21,637 nt of DNA from the IMG/VR virus record IMGVR_UViG_3300044701_002503, positions 1-21,637 of that record; one strand, written 5' to 3'. The translations under genes and the position numbers were made by a program. Positions 15,337 through 21,106 of the stretch are shown here, one piece after another (position 1 is the stretch's first letter; every line of letters begins with the position of its first letter). Source of the stretch: a virus. Under the pieces are notes generated by a model. That model saw nothing but the letters and a program-made list of their open reading frames with translations. It made no database searches and was not told where the DNA came from.

Positions 15337-15971
15337 CAGAAAGGGATCTCGTCGTCCGCCTCAACGGCCGGCCGCTCTTCCGGCTCTTCCTTCGGCGGCA
15401 CAGTGGTCCTGGCCTCCTTGCCGGTCAGGGCGTAGCCCTCCTCAGGGGCGCCAAACGCATCGCCTGCATTTGGCGGCTCGTACGGCACGTGATGCAGCAC
15501 CCGCACCGCTTCAAGGCTGGCGCTGATGCCTTTGCCGCCCTCCGGGTTGGTCCAGCTCCAGGTGTGAAACGCGACCTTGCCGGTGCTGCCATTGCCGATC
15601 AGCACGTCCCTGGGCCATGGATTCCCCTTGGCGTCCTGCACTGCCGGCGGCGGCAGTTCAATGCCGCGCGGGGTGATGGTGTTCCGCTTGAACGTGAACT
15701 GCCACAGGTCCGTCTCGTCGCCGTTGCTGTCGAGGTAGGTCTTGAACGGCAGGCCGTTCAGCCCAGGCTTGGTGCTGGTGCCGTGGGCGTCGATGAAGGC
15801 CTGCTTCAGGGACTTCACGAACGCTTGGGCGTCAGCGTCGGCTTTCGACAGCAGCAGATCGATCGAATAGATCTCCTTCTCGTTTTCCCTGCCGCGGTTC
15901 ACCACGCCAGGCTGGAGCACCTTGGCCCAGCACAGCTCTCCATGAGGCGACACTTTGATCTCTCGAGGCAC
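15336..15971 (-). CDS. Single-stranded DNA-binding protein, gp2.5-like
   Basis: A 211-aa protein (T7 gp2.5 is 232 aa). KEIYSIDLLLSKADADAQAF, DLWQFTFKRNTI and STGKVAFHTWSWTNPEGGKG followed by ISASLEAVRVL follow the OB-fold layout of phage gp2.5-type proteins. The C-terminus is acidic and ends EADDEIPF, almost identical to the bacterial SSB tip (DDDIPF) rather than the T7 ending. It should coat ssDNA and recruit partners through this tip. The start is a GTG at 15971 with a weak AGGA 4 nt upstream; a GTG six codons further in (15953) is the alternative. It is the first gene after the RNA polymerase and has its own promoter-like motif. Confidence 0.85.
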   Translation of the reverse strand: MPREIKVSPHGELCWAKVLQPGVVNRGRENEKEIYSIDLLLSKADADAQAFVKSLKQAFIDAHGTSTKPGLNGLPFKTYLDSNGDETDLWQFTFKRNTITPRGIELPPPAVQDAKGNPWPRDVLIGNGSTGKVAFHTWSWTNPEGGKGISASLEAVRVLHHVPYEPPNAGDAFGAPEEGYALTGKEARTTVPPKEEPEERPAVEADDEIPF

Positions 15972-15978
15972 GTTGTCC

Positions 15979-15991
15979 TACGGGGTTGTAG
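15979..15991 (-). promoter_or_regulatory. Candidate phage RNA polymerase promoter before ssb
   Basis: The minus strand reads CTACAACCCCGTA, identical over 13 nt to the capsid copy. Both copies also have GGCAG a few nt upstream. It lies in the 86-nt gap after the RNA polymerase gene, a logical site for the first class II promoter. The GTG start is only 8 nt away. Confidence 0.55.
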
Positions 15992-16057
15992 TGGACTGCC
16001 GGAAGCTAAGCGCACTGCATCAGATCTGCAACGTGTTTGCTGTGTCCTATGAGTCTC

Positions 16058-18475
16058 CTAGGAAAAGCAGTAGGGGTTGCTACCCACCAGGCCAGGACAG
16101 AGATCTCCAACCATCGGCGCCTTCTGAATCCCCTTGACCCTGCTGCGACGGCGGATCTCGCTGGTCATCAGCTGCAGCCAGTCCTCCTTGTAGAGCTCGC
16201 GCAGTTGCCGATGCAGCTCCGCGTGCAGCCACCCAGCTCGCGCTGGCACAACGCCAAAGCAGTCGTGATTCGTCAGCACTTGGGCGCCATGCACTACGGC
16301 CGTGCAGACGATGGCGTGGGCCAGGGCCGCGTCAAAGGAATGGCAGACGTTGGCCGTGATGCCGCGGTTGGTGGCGCGCGCGCTCAGCTGGTGACTGACG
16401 GCCTCCTCGCGCCGGTGCAGCTGACGCGGCAGGCCGGCCAGCGTCGTGCCGCTGCTGACGGTCCCGCTCAGCTCTGCCCCCAGCCGCATTGGCCAGCCCA
16501 TTGGCGTCGTCCACTCGATCGGTTTGTCAGCGCTGAGCACGGTCTTTGACAACGTCCGCAGCCAGCGCTGCAACGCCAGGCAGGGGCCGATCTCCTCCTC
16601 CAGCGCCTGGCGCAGCACCTTGGCCATGGCCCTGGCAGGGCGCAGCAGATCGCCCCGCACCTGCCACAGCTGCACCTGGCCGCGGCGCTCCTCAAGCAGC
16701 TCCACCAGCCCCTCCACCAGCGTCAGGTGGCTGGCCCCATAGACCGACGTCATCACCGGCGCTTTGCACATGGCCCGATCGACGCCAAGGTCCAGCCAGA
16801 ACGCAGCCATTCGCCCGGCCACCTCGCCAGCCAGCTCCACTTCCTGGCGCAGCATCCGCGTCGCGCGGTCCGCCACCGCTTGGTAGATGTCTCCCCGCGT
16901 CCCGCCGATCAGGTTGGTGTGACGCGCCAGCCGCTGATCACGCAGCAGCGCAGCCGCGATGCCAATGCCTGAGCAGGTCTGATCAAACCGGACCGGGCAG
17001 TTCAGCGGTTGGGTCGGGTCCTCCAGCCACTGCCGCACCGCCTTGGCTGCCTGCAGCAGCTGCCACGGGTCATCGGCGCCGCGCCACAGCTCCAGCCGCT
17101 CGAGCGGGTCGTCCGCAATGGCCGTCAGCAGATCCAGGTGTTGCTTGCCCCATGCCAGGCGCTCGTCCCACTTCGCCTTGCCCAGCCCCCAGTGGCCGGC
17201 AGCCCCCTTCAGCAGCCACTCGAAGCCCTCTTCCCCGCACGCCTCGCCCTGCGCAAACGACACCACGCCCTTCTCGTGGTCTGGCCCCTGGTGCGTGACA
17301 TAGCGATTGGAGCTGTAGACCCGGCCCCTGAAGTCCAGGTCGTAGGCAAACCAGATCGGCCGGCCCGCTGCGCTCTCGCACTGGCGCAGGGACTCTTCAA
17401 TGCGCAGCCGTGCGGCTCGGTTCTCGTGCTCGTCGTGCCATGCCTCGGCCTGCTGGCGTCGCCACTCCACCCAGGCGCCGCCGCCGGCCCCGTCATCGGG
17501 CTGCGGCGGCACGCGGATCGGATCACGCGTCATTGGGAACAGGCCGCGGATGTTGCTGTCCCATGCCTGGCGCTGCACCTCCACCATCCACGGGTCCAGC
17601 ACCATCGCCTGGCGCTGCAGGGCGTTGACCACCTGCAGCTGGGTGCCAAGCTCCTTGCTGGCGTAGTAGCTCAGGTCGATCGGGCTGCGGCTGCTGATCA
17701 GCGGCTGCTTGGAATCGAGGTGCCCTCCCTCTTCAACGCCAAGCCATGGCCTGGGCTCCACCAGCATCGGCAGCCGGCGGACCGGCAGCGGCCGCGGCGG
17801 GTTGGCTTTGATCAGCGCCAGCGTTTCGCGGGTGGGCTCGACGAACTGGCCCTTGCGAGGGCCCTGCACCACCTGCACCAGGCCGGTGCTGGCCACCACC
17901 AGATCCAGCAGCAGGCCGCCGACATGGAACCGGTCGTCCAGGCTCCAGCGCTCCTGGTCGCAATGCAGTTCCTGCATAACGCGCTGACTGACGGCCTCCC
18001 TGCCACGGGTGCGGCGCTTCACCTGGCGCAGCAGCAGGGCGTCGCGGCCATTGATCACCAGCGCCCGCAGCTCGTCCTCGATGTCGCGGCCGATCAGGCG
18101 TGCCACCTCCCGGTACGGGCGGCGCCGGCTGAGCTGGTCAAGCACGGCGCCGAGGGCCAGCGACGCAGCCGGCCGCACACCCCGCTCACCAAAGCGCAAC
18201 AGCACCGGCAGCGCGCAGAAGTGCGGGCCGGCTGCCGCCTCGCCCCGCGCTAGGCGTCCGACGAGGGCGTCGAGGCCGTCCGAAACGACCTGGGCGTAGT
18301 GGCGGAACAGGGTTCGGCCGTATTCGGTGGCTGTTTCACGCCCGGCAGCGAGCAGGTTCCGGCGGATGGCCTCAGCGCGTTCTTCAGAGAGCCTGCGCTG
18401 GTGCTGTTCTCGATCCTTTTCCTCTGCCCAGAGCGCTGCGGACGAAATGCTCGCTGCATCGGGCACTGCAAACAC
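16058..18475 (-). CDS. T7-type single-subunit DNA-directed RNA polymerase
   Basis: An 805-aa protein (T7 gp1 is 883). Catalytic elements are in order: motif A FDQTCSGIGIAAALLRD with D498; motif B RAMCKAPVMTSVYG with R567, K571 and Y579; HSFD at 712-715; and motif C NHDCFG with D738. These match T7 D537, K631, Y639 and D812. YDLDFRGRVYSSNRYVTHQG (about 378-397) is the conserved DFRGR segment before the palm. The N-terminal domain is shorter than in T7. It would transcribe the replication and virion genes from phage promoters. The start is uncertain: GTG at 18475, with another GTG three codons later and no visible Shine-Dalgarno; an in-frame TAA lies five codons upstream. Confidence 0.96.
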   Translation of the reverse strand: MFAVPDAASISSAALWAEEKDREQHQRRLSEERAEAIRRNLLAAGRETATEYGRTLFRHYAQVVSDGLDALVGRLARGEAAAGPHFCALPVLLRFGERGVRPAASLALGAVLDQLSRRRPYREVARLIGRDIEDELRALVINGRDALLLRQVKRRTRGREAVSQRVMQELHCDQERWSLDDRFHVGGLLLDLVVASTGLVQVVQGPRKGQFVEPTRETLALIKANPPRPLPVRRLPMLVEPRPWLGVEEGGHLDSKQPLISSRSPIDLSYYASKELGTQLQVVNALQRQAMVLDPWMVEVQRQAWDSNIRGLFPMTRDPIRVPPQPDDGAGGGAWVEWRRQQAEAWHDEHENRAARLRIEESLRQCESAAGRPIWFAYDLDFRGRVYSSNRYVTHQGPDHEKGVVSFAQGEACGEEGFEWLLKGAAGHWGLGKAKWDERLAWGKQHLDLLTAIADDPLERLELWRGADDPWQLLQAAKAVRQWLEDPTQPLNCPVRFDQTCSGIGIAAALLRDQRLARHTNLIGGTRGDIYQAVADRATRMLRQEVELAGEVAGRMAAFWLDLGVDRAMCKAPVMTSVYGASHLTLVEGLVELLEERRGQVQLWQVRGDLLRPARAMAKVLRQALEEEIGPCLALQRWLRTLSKTVLSADKPIEWTTPMGWPMRLGAELSGTVSSGTTLAGLPRQLHRREEAVSHQLSARATNRGITANVCHSFDAALAHAIVCTAVVHGAQVLTNHDCFGVVPARAGWLHAELHRQLRELYKEDWLQLMTSEIRRRSRVKGIQKAPMVGDLCPGLVGSNPYCFS

Positions 18476-18497
18476 TGCGTTTTCGGCAATTTATCCA

Positions 18498-18510
18498 CCA
18501 CACCCCCGTA
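18498..18510 (+). promoter_or_regulatory. Promoter-like motif on the plus strand, facing the integrase
   Basis: The plus strand reads CCACACCCCCGTA, 11 of 13 matches to the ssb and capsid copies, with the CCCCGTA core intact. It is in the int-RNA polymerase gap but points away from the RNA polymerase, so it would transcribe the att region and then the antisense strand of the integrase gene. Confidence 0.4.
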
Positions 18511-18525
18511 GAGCTCGCTGCTCAC

Positions 18526-18544
18526 CCAGGAAACTCAGTCCTGG
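18526..18544. repeat. Inverted repeat in the att region
   Basis: Perfect 6-bp arms CCAGGA/TCCTGG around a 7-nt spacer, between the plus-strand promoter-like motif and the tRNA fragment. Not followed by a T-run, so not an obvious terminator; possibly part of the recombination site. Confidence 0.35.
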
Positions 18545-18575
18545 CGGATGCTCTGCGGGGGTGGAGACGTGCGGA

Positions 18576-18619
18576 ACGGATTTTAAGTCCGCTGCGTATA
18601 CCAATTCCGCCATGCTCCC
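18576..18619 (-). other. Putative attP core: 5' part of tRNA-Leu(UAA)
   Basis: Read on the minus strand, 44 nt reproduce the 5' acceptor strand (GGGAGCA), D-arm (GCGGAATTGGTATACGC) and complete anticodon arm (GCGGA-CTTAAAA-TCCGT, anticodon TAA) of a tRNA-Leu. The sequence then leaves the tRNA: no variable arm, T-loop (GTTCRA) or 3' acceptor strand follows, so it is not a functional tRNA gene. It lies about 120 nt downstream of the integrase stop. As I recall, P-SSP7 has a 42-bp match to its host's tRNA-Leu gene in the same place. Int and RNA polymerase both flank it, which is the unintegrated arrangement. Confidence 0.75.
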
Positions 18620-18620
18620 G

Positions 18621-18635
18621 CCTTCCGCCGGAAGG
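18621..18635. repeat. Inverted repeat adjoining the tRNA fragment
   Basis: CCTTCCGCCGGAAGG is a 15-nt perfect inverted repeat (6-bp arms, 3-nt centre) touching the 5' end of the tRNA-like segment. Its position suggests an integrase or accessory-protein site at the att core, but it could equally be a hairpin in a transcript. Confidence 0.4.
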
Positions 18636-18684
18636 GATCTCAGCGATTTGGGGTGCTGCCACCGCTGCTTTGTTAAGCATCAAT

Positions 18685-18704
18685 CGGCAGCGCCCCGGCA
18701 GCGC
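18685..18704. repeat. Tandem direct repeat CGGCAGCGC x2, 11-bp period
   Basis: Two exact copies at 18685-18693 and 18696-18704, one helical turn apart, between the integrase stop and the tRNA fragment. Spacing by one turn is what arm-type integrase binding sites often show. Confidence 0.35.
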
Positions 18705-18716
18705 CAAGCGGTTCCG

Positions 18717-18730
18717 GTGGATGCGTCCAC
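18717..18730 (-). repeat. Small hairpin after the integrase gene
   Basis: Perfect 5-bp stem GTGGA/TCCAC with a 4-nt loop, 10 nt past the integrase stop. No T-run follows, so a terminator role is weak. Confidence 0.25.
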
Positions 18731-18740
18731 AGTACGGGCC

Positions 18741-19739
18741 TCAGCCCTCGATCGCTGCCACGCAGGCCGTCAGCTGGTGCGTCTGCAGGTGCATGTAGCG
18801 CTGCACCGCAGCCAAGCTGCGCCAGCCCCCGTAGGCGGCGATCTGCTGCAGCGGCACGCCGGCCTGGGCCATGCGGGTGGCGCCGGTGTGGCGGGTGCAG
18901 TGGATGGTGAGCTGCTCGTCGTCAGCCAGCCCTAGAGCGCCCTTGGCGCGGTTGAACAGGTTCTTGGCCCGCCAGTACGGGTAGCCCCAGATCCGCTGCC
19001 GTGGGACGGCTGGCACGTAGGCCTCGAGCACGCTGCAGGCCTTGGGTCCCACCGCAATCGTGCGCGGGTGGCCGTTCTTGGTCTTCCAGAACGTGATCAG
19101 CCCCTTCTCCAGGTCGACGTCCTCACCGCGCAGGCGCTCGGCCTCGCCCCAGCGGGCGCACGTCAGGGTGAGGAACACCAGCAGGTCGGCGAACTCCGGT
19201 TCGTTGATCTCCCGGAAGAACGCGCAGAACTGCTCGAGCTCCTGCTTGGAGATCACCCGGTCCTTGGTGTTGGTCACCCGTATCTGCTGCGGGATGGGCG
19301 GCAACGCCTGAATGTGGCCATGCAGGGCGGCGTCGTTCAGCATCGAGCGCAGGCACGACACCTTCCGGTTAACGGTGCTGGGCTGGTTGCCCTGGGCCAG
19401 CAGGTGCTGGCGCCAGCGCTCAATCTCAGGCGCTCCGATGGCGCCCAGCTGCACGGAGGCCCCGAAGAACTCGACAGCGTGGCGGCTGTAGATCCCCGCG
19501 GTGCGCTCCCAGCTGGTGCCCTTCCAGCGGATCCGCAGGGACAGCTCCCTGGCGTCGCGGATGGTGATGCCGGTGCCCGTGCTGCGGTTGGCGGCGGGCC
19601 TGCTGGCCAGGTGCTCGAGCAGCTCCTTTTTCTTGGCCAGGGCTTCGTTGCGTGTCTTGGCGCGGCGGGTGCGACGGACGCCGTCGATGGTGACGTCAGC
19701 GACCCATCCGTCCGCGGTGCGGCGAACTGATCCAGACAT
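18741..19739 (-). CDS. int: Tyrosine recombinase (phage integrase)
   Basis: A 332-aa protein with the full catalytic set: R196 (CARWGEAERL), K221 (KTKNGHPRTI), H280 and R283 (HCTRH), W306 (YGGWRS, in place of the usual His, a common variant) and nucleophile Y315 (VQRYMHL). The N-terminus (MSGSVRRTADGWVADVTIDG) looks like an arm-binding domain, and residues about 68-155 like the SAM-like core-binding domain. It would recombine the tRNA-Leu-like site just downstream with the host gene. There is no Shine-Dalgarno; the leader is C/A-rich and carries GACCAACCACC, which overlaps the stop of the upstream regulator gene 18 nt away. Confidence 0.95.
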   Translation of the reverse strand: MSGSVRRTADGWVADVTIDGVRRTRRAKTRNEALAKKKELLEHLASRPAANRSTGTGITIRDARELSLRIRWKGTSWERTAGIYSRHAVEFFGASVQLGAIGAPEIERWRQHLLAQGNQPSTVNRKVSCLRSMLNDAALHGHIQALPPIPQQIRVTNTKDRVISKQELEQFCAFFREINEPEFADLLVFLTLTCARWGEAERLRGEDVDLEKGLITFWKTKNGHPRTIAVGPKACSVLEAYVPAVPRQRIWGYPYWRAKNLFNRAKGALGLADDEQLTIHCTRHTGATRMAQAGVPLQQIAAYGGWRSLAAVQRYMHLQTHQLTACVAAIEG

Positions 19740-19748
19740 GGTGGGTGT

Positions 19749-19759
19749 GGTGGTTGGTC
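19749..19759 (-). promoter_or_regulatory. Shared leader motif GACCAACCACC before int
   Basis: Minus-strand GACCAACCACC, 9 nt before the integrase ATG, overlapping the TGA of the upstream gene. The identical 11-mer precedes the genes starting at 21364 and 21589. The full leader is almost free of G and has no Shine-Dalgarno, so the motif may be a translation-initiation or RNA-binding element. Confidence 0.5.
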
Positions 19760-20078
19760 ATTGGATGCCCTCCAGCTGCTTGAGAACGCGCTTGCCCTTG
19801 GCACTGAGTCGCACCAGGAAGCGGCGGCCTTCGCCGGGGTCCTTGTAGGCCTCAACCAGGCCCAGGCCAGGACGCCCGTCCTCGCGCTCGTCGGAGAGCG
19901 ATTGAACGCCCCGGGACACCGAGGCATTTGAGCTCACAAGTCGCTCCTCGAGCTCCTTGTAGGTGATGGGGCCGTGTACGGCGATCTCCAGGAACAGGCG
20001 GATGCGATGCGCCGGCAGCTGGTCAGGGTCCAGCGTTTTGAAAACGTCCAAAGCCCGCGCCAGTTGATCCAGATCCAC
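19758..20078 (-). CDS. MarR-like winged-helix regulator next to int
   Basis: A 106-aa protein from a GTG at 20078 (MDLDQLARALDVFKTLDPDQ). LPAHRIRLFLEIAVHGPITY-KELEERLVSSNASVSRGVQSLSD is a helix-turn-helix with helices at about residues 35-65, followed by a wing (GLGLVEAYKDPGEGRRFLVR) and the closing LSAKGKRVLKQL typical of MarR proteins. It is shorter than free-standing MarR (about 140 aa), lacking much of the dimerisation helices. It ends 18 nt before int, so the two are probably co-transcribed. A 26-bp palindrome 13 nt upstream of the start is a natural autoregulatory operator. It may control integrase or early genes; the ligand is unknown. Confidence 0.8.
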   Translation of the reverse strand: MDLDQLARALDVFKTLDPDQLPAHRIRLFLEIAVHGPITYKELEERLVSSNASVSRGVQSLSDEREDGRPGLGLVEAYKDPGEGRRFLVRLSAKGKRVLKQLEGIQ

Positions 20079-20091
20079 GGCCCAGGGTCTC

Positions 20092-20117
20092 GTACGAGTG
20101 TCCTAGGACTCTCGCAC
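20092..20117. promoter_or_regulatory. 26-bp near-perfect palindrome (putative operator)
   Basis: The central block GTCCTAGGAC is perfect and the outer arms GTACGAG/CTCGCAC pair at 6 of 7 positions, so 11 of 13 symmetric pairs match overall. It is centred at 20104/20105, 13 nt from the GTG of the MarR-like gene. Size and symmetry suit a dimeric winged-helix repressor. It sits in the 145-nt gap 20079-20223, the largest gap in the early block, where I see no convincing sigma-70 promoter or extra gene. Confidence 0.6.
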
Positions 20118-20223
20118 AGGTGGAGAGAAAGCCTGACCCTGTCAGCGATCTGCTCCTGATACACCGCAACGTGCCGCCACGACTCGAGAGCTGGAATCTC
20201 GATCGAAAGCAATAAAGCAACCC

Positions 20224-20604
20224 TCATGACTCGTGCTCTCCAGCCGTGTTGACGGGAACGAACGTACTACTGATCAGCTGTAACGCGTCGTCCGTCAGCC
20301 TTAGCTGATAGCCGCTGCGGTGTGGGTGGTTGGTTACAGACACCAGGCCGATTGTGCTCTCAATCCAGCGGCCGTTCTCCAGCCGGCCGCGGCCGCGCAG
20401 CAGCGACAGCGTGCGGCTGGCCTGGCCTGTGCTCATGCCCATCACGCGCTGCAGGTCAGTGACGGTGTCAACGCCCTGGGCGATGTGCAGCAGGGCCTCC
20501 ACTGCCGCCAGCGGGATGCCGGAGTCGACGGCGCTGCGCTTTGAAGCGCGTCTGAGGCCGCCCAGCAGGGCTGCAACGGCTTCCGGTGTGGCAGCGCGTG
20601 TCAT
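20224..20604 (-). CDS. Second winged-helix (MarR-like) regulator
   Basis: A 126-aa protein whose ATG overlaps the preceding stop (ATGA). IPLAAVEALLHIAQGVDTVT-DLQRVMGMSTGQASRTLSLL (about residues 30-70) is a helix-turn-helix with a recognition helix at STGQASRTLSLL. GLVSVTNHPHRSGYQLRLTD looks like a wing, and the following DALQLI is the usual MarR-type ending. Sequence similarity to the other regulator is low apart from the fold. With int and the first regulator it forms a likely lysogeny-control group. Confidence 0.72.
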   Translation of the reverse strand: MTRAATPEAVAALLGGLRRASKRSAVDSGIPLAAVEALLHIAQGVDTVTDLQRVMGMSTGQASRTLSLLRGRGRLENGRWIESTIGLVSVTNHPHRSGYQLRLTDDALQLISSTFVPVNTAGEHES

Positions 20605-20897
20605 TGGCGCCTCCGTGCCTTGGCGGGCCGGCAGAGGGCCTGCACGACGCGCTCCCGATTGATCGGGGTGTCCTCGAGCTTGTGCGCGGTCAGGTGCATC
20701 TGGATCAGCTGCTCAACCCGCGCCCGTTCGGCCATCACGCGACGGCGTCTGGCGGCGCGTTCGCTGTTGGGCCGGCTGTAGTCCCACAGCAGCCACAGCG
20801 GCCACCAGATAACGCCCAGCAGCGGCGCCACCAGCACGGCCAGCAGCATCACCGCCAGGCCACCGCCGATCAGCAGCACGGCAGAGGTGTCACTCAT
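20601..20897 (-). CDS. Small membrane protein (98 aa)
   Basis: Begins MSDTSAVLLIGGGLAVMLLA. Residues about 6-39 are strongly hydrophobic (one long or two short membrane segments, with a WWPLWLLW stretch). They are followed by a basic, helix-prone cytoplasmic-type tail (ERAARRRRVMAERARVEQLI) ending KARRRQ. It overlaps its neighbours on both sides by 4 nt. No family recognised. Early small membrane proteins of phages can affect host envelope, superinfection or lysis, but nothing here specifies which. Confidence 0.65.
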   Translation of the reverse strand: MSDTSAVLLIGGGLAVMLLAVLVAPLLGVIWWPLWLLWDYSRPNSERAARRRRVMAERARVEQLIQMHLTAHKLEDTPINRERVVQALCRPAKARRRQ

Positions 20898-21103
20898 GCG
20901 GCCTCGCTCTGCAGCTGTGCGTTGCGCACCTTCAACAGCGCGCTATTGGCGGCCCTGAGCTCGTCCTGAGTGCGACACCAGCTGTCGTCGCCCGGTTCGA
21001 GCGACTGGATCTGCACCTCGAGCAGCTCACCCAGCAGGTGCGCGCGTGGCCGCAGCAGGGCCACCAGTAGATCCGCCTCGCGGCGGTTGATCTTCAGATC
21101 CAT
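20894..21103 (-). CDS. 69-aa hypothetical protein
   Basis: Begins MDLKINRREADLLVALLRPR and is predicted helical throughout, with regular leucines (LLVALLRPRAHLLGELLEVQ) that suggest a coiled-coil or helical hairpin. It starts 3 nt after the preceding stop (TGACCCATG) and overlaps the next gene (ATGA). No family recognised. Confidence 0.6.
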   Translation of the reverse strand: MDLKINRREADLLVALLRPRAHLLGELLEVQIQSLEPGDDSWCRTQDELRAANSALLKVRNAQLQSEAA

Positions 21104-21106
21104 GGG

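Noticed and set aside
18560-18619. A complete, functional tRNA-Leu gene
   Set aside because: Only the 5' half and anticodon arm are present. No variable arm, T-loop or 3' acceptor strand follows, nor does a group I intron begin at the anticodon loop.
18822-18834. CCCCCGTAG on the plus strand within int as another promoter
   Set aside because: It encodes the conserved AYGGW motif of the integrase on the other strand, so it is explained by coding constraint, and its upstream half does not match.
7709-20109. CCTAGG sites (7713, 8003, 16054, 20102 areas) as a shared promoter family
   Set aside because: One is inside the capsid gene and one is simply the end of the RNA polymerase gene (TCC TAG G). 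Flanks do not align, unlike the CCCCGTA set.
19934-20227. A 97-aa gene starting with an ATGA overlap at 20227
   Set aside because: Most of it overlaps the MarR-like gene in another frame and the operator palindrome. The first 50 residues show no motif; it is not impossible, but unsupported.
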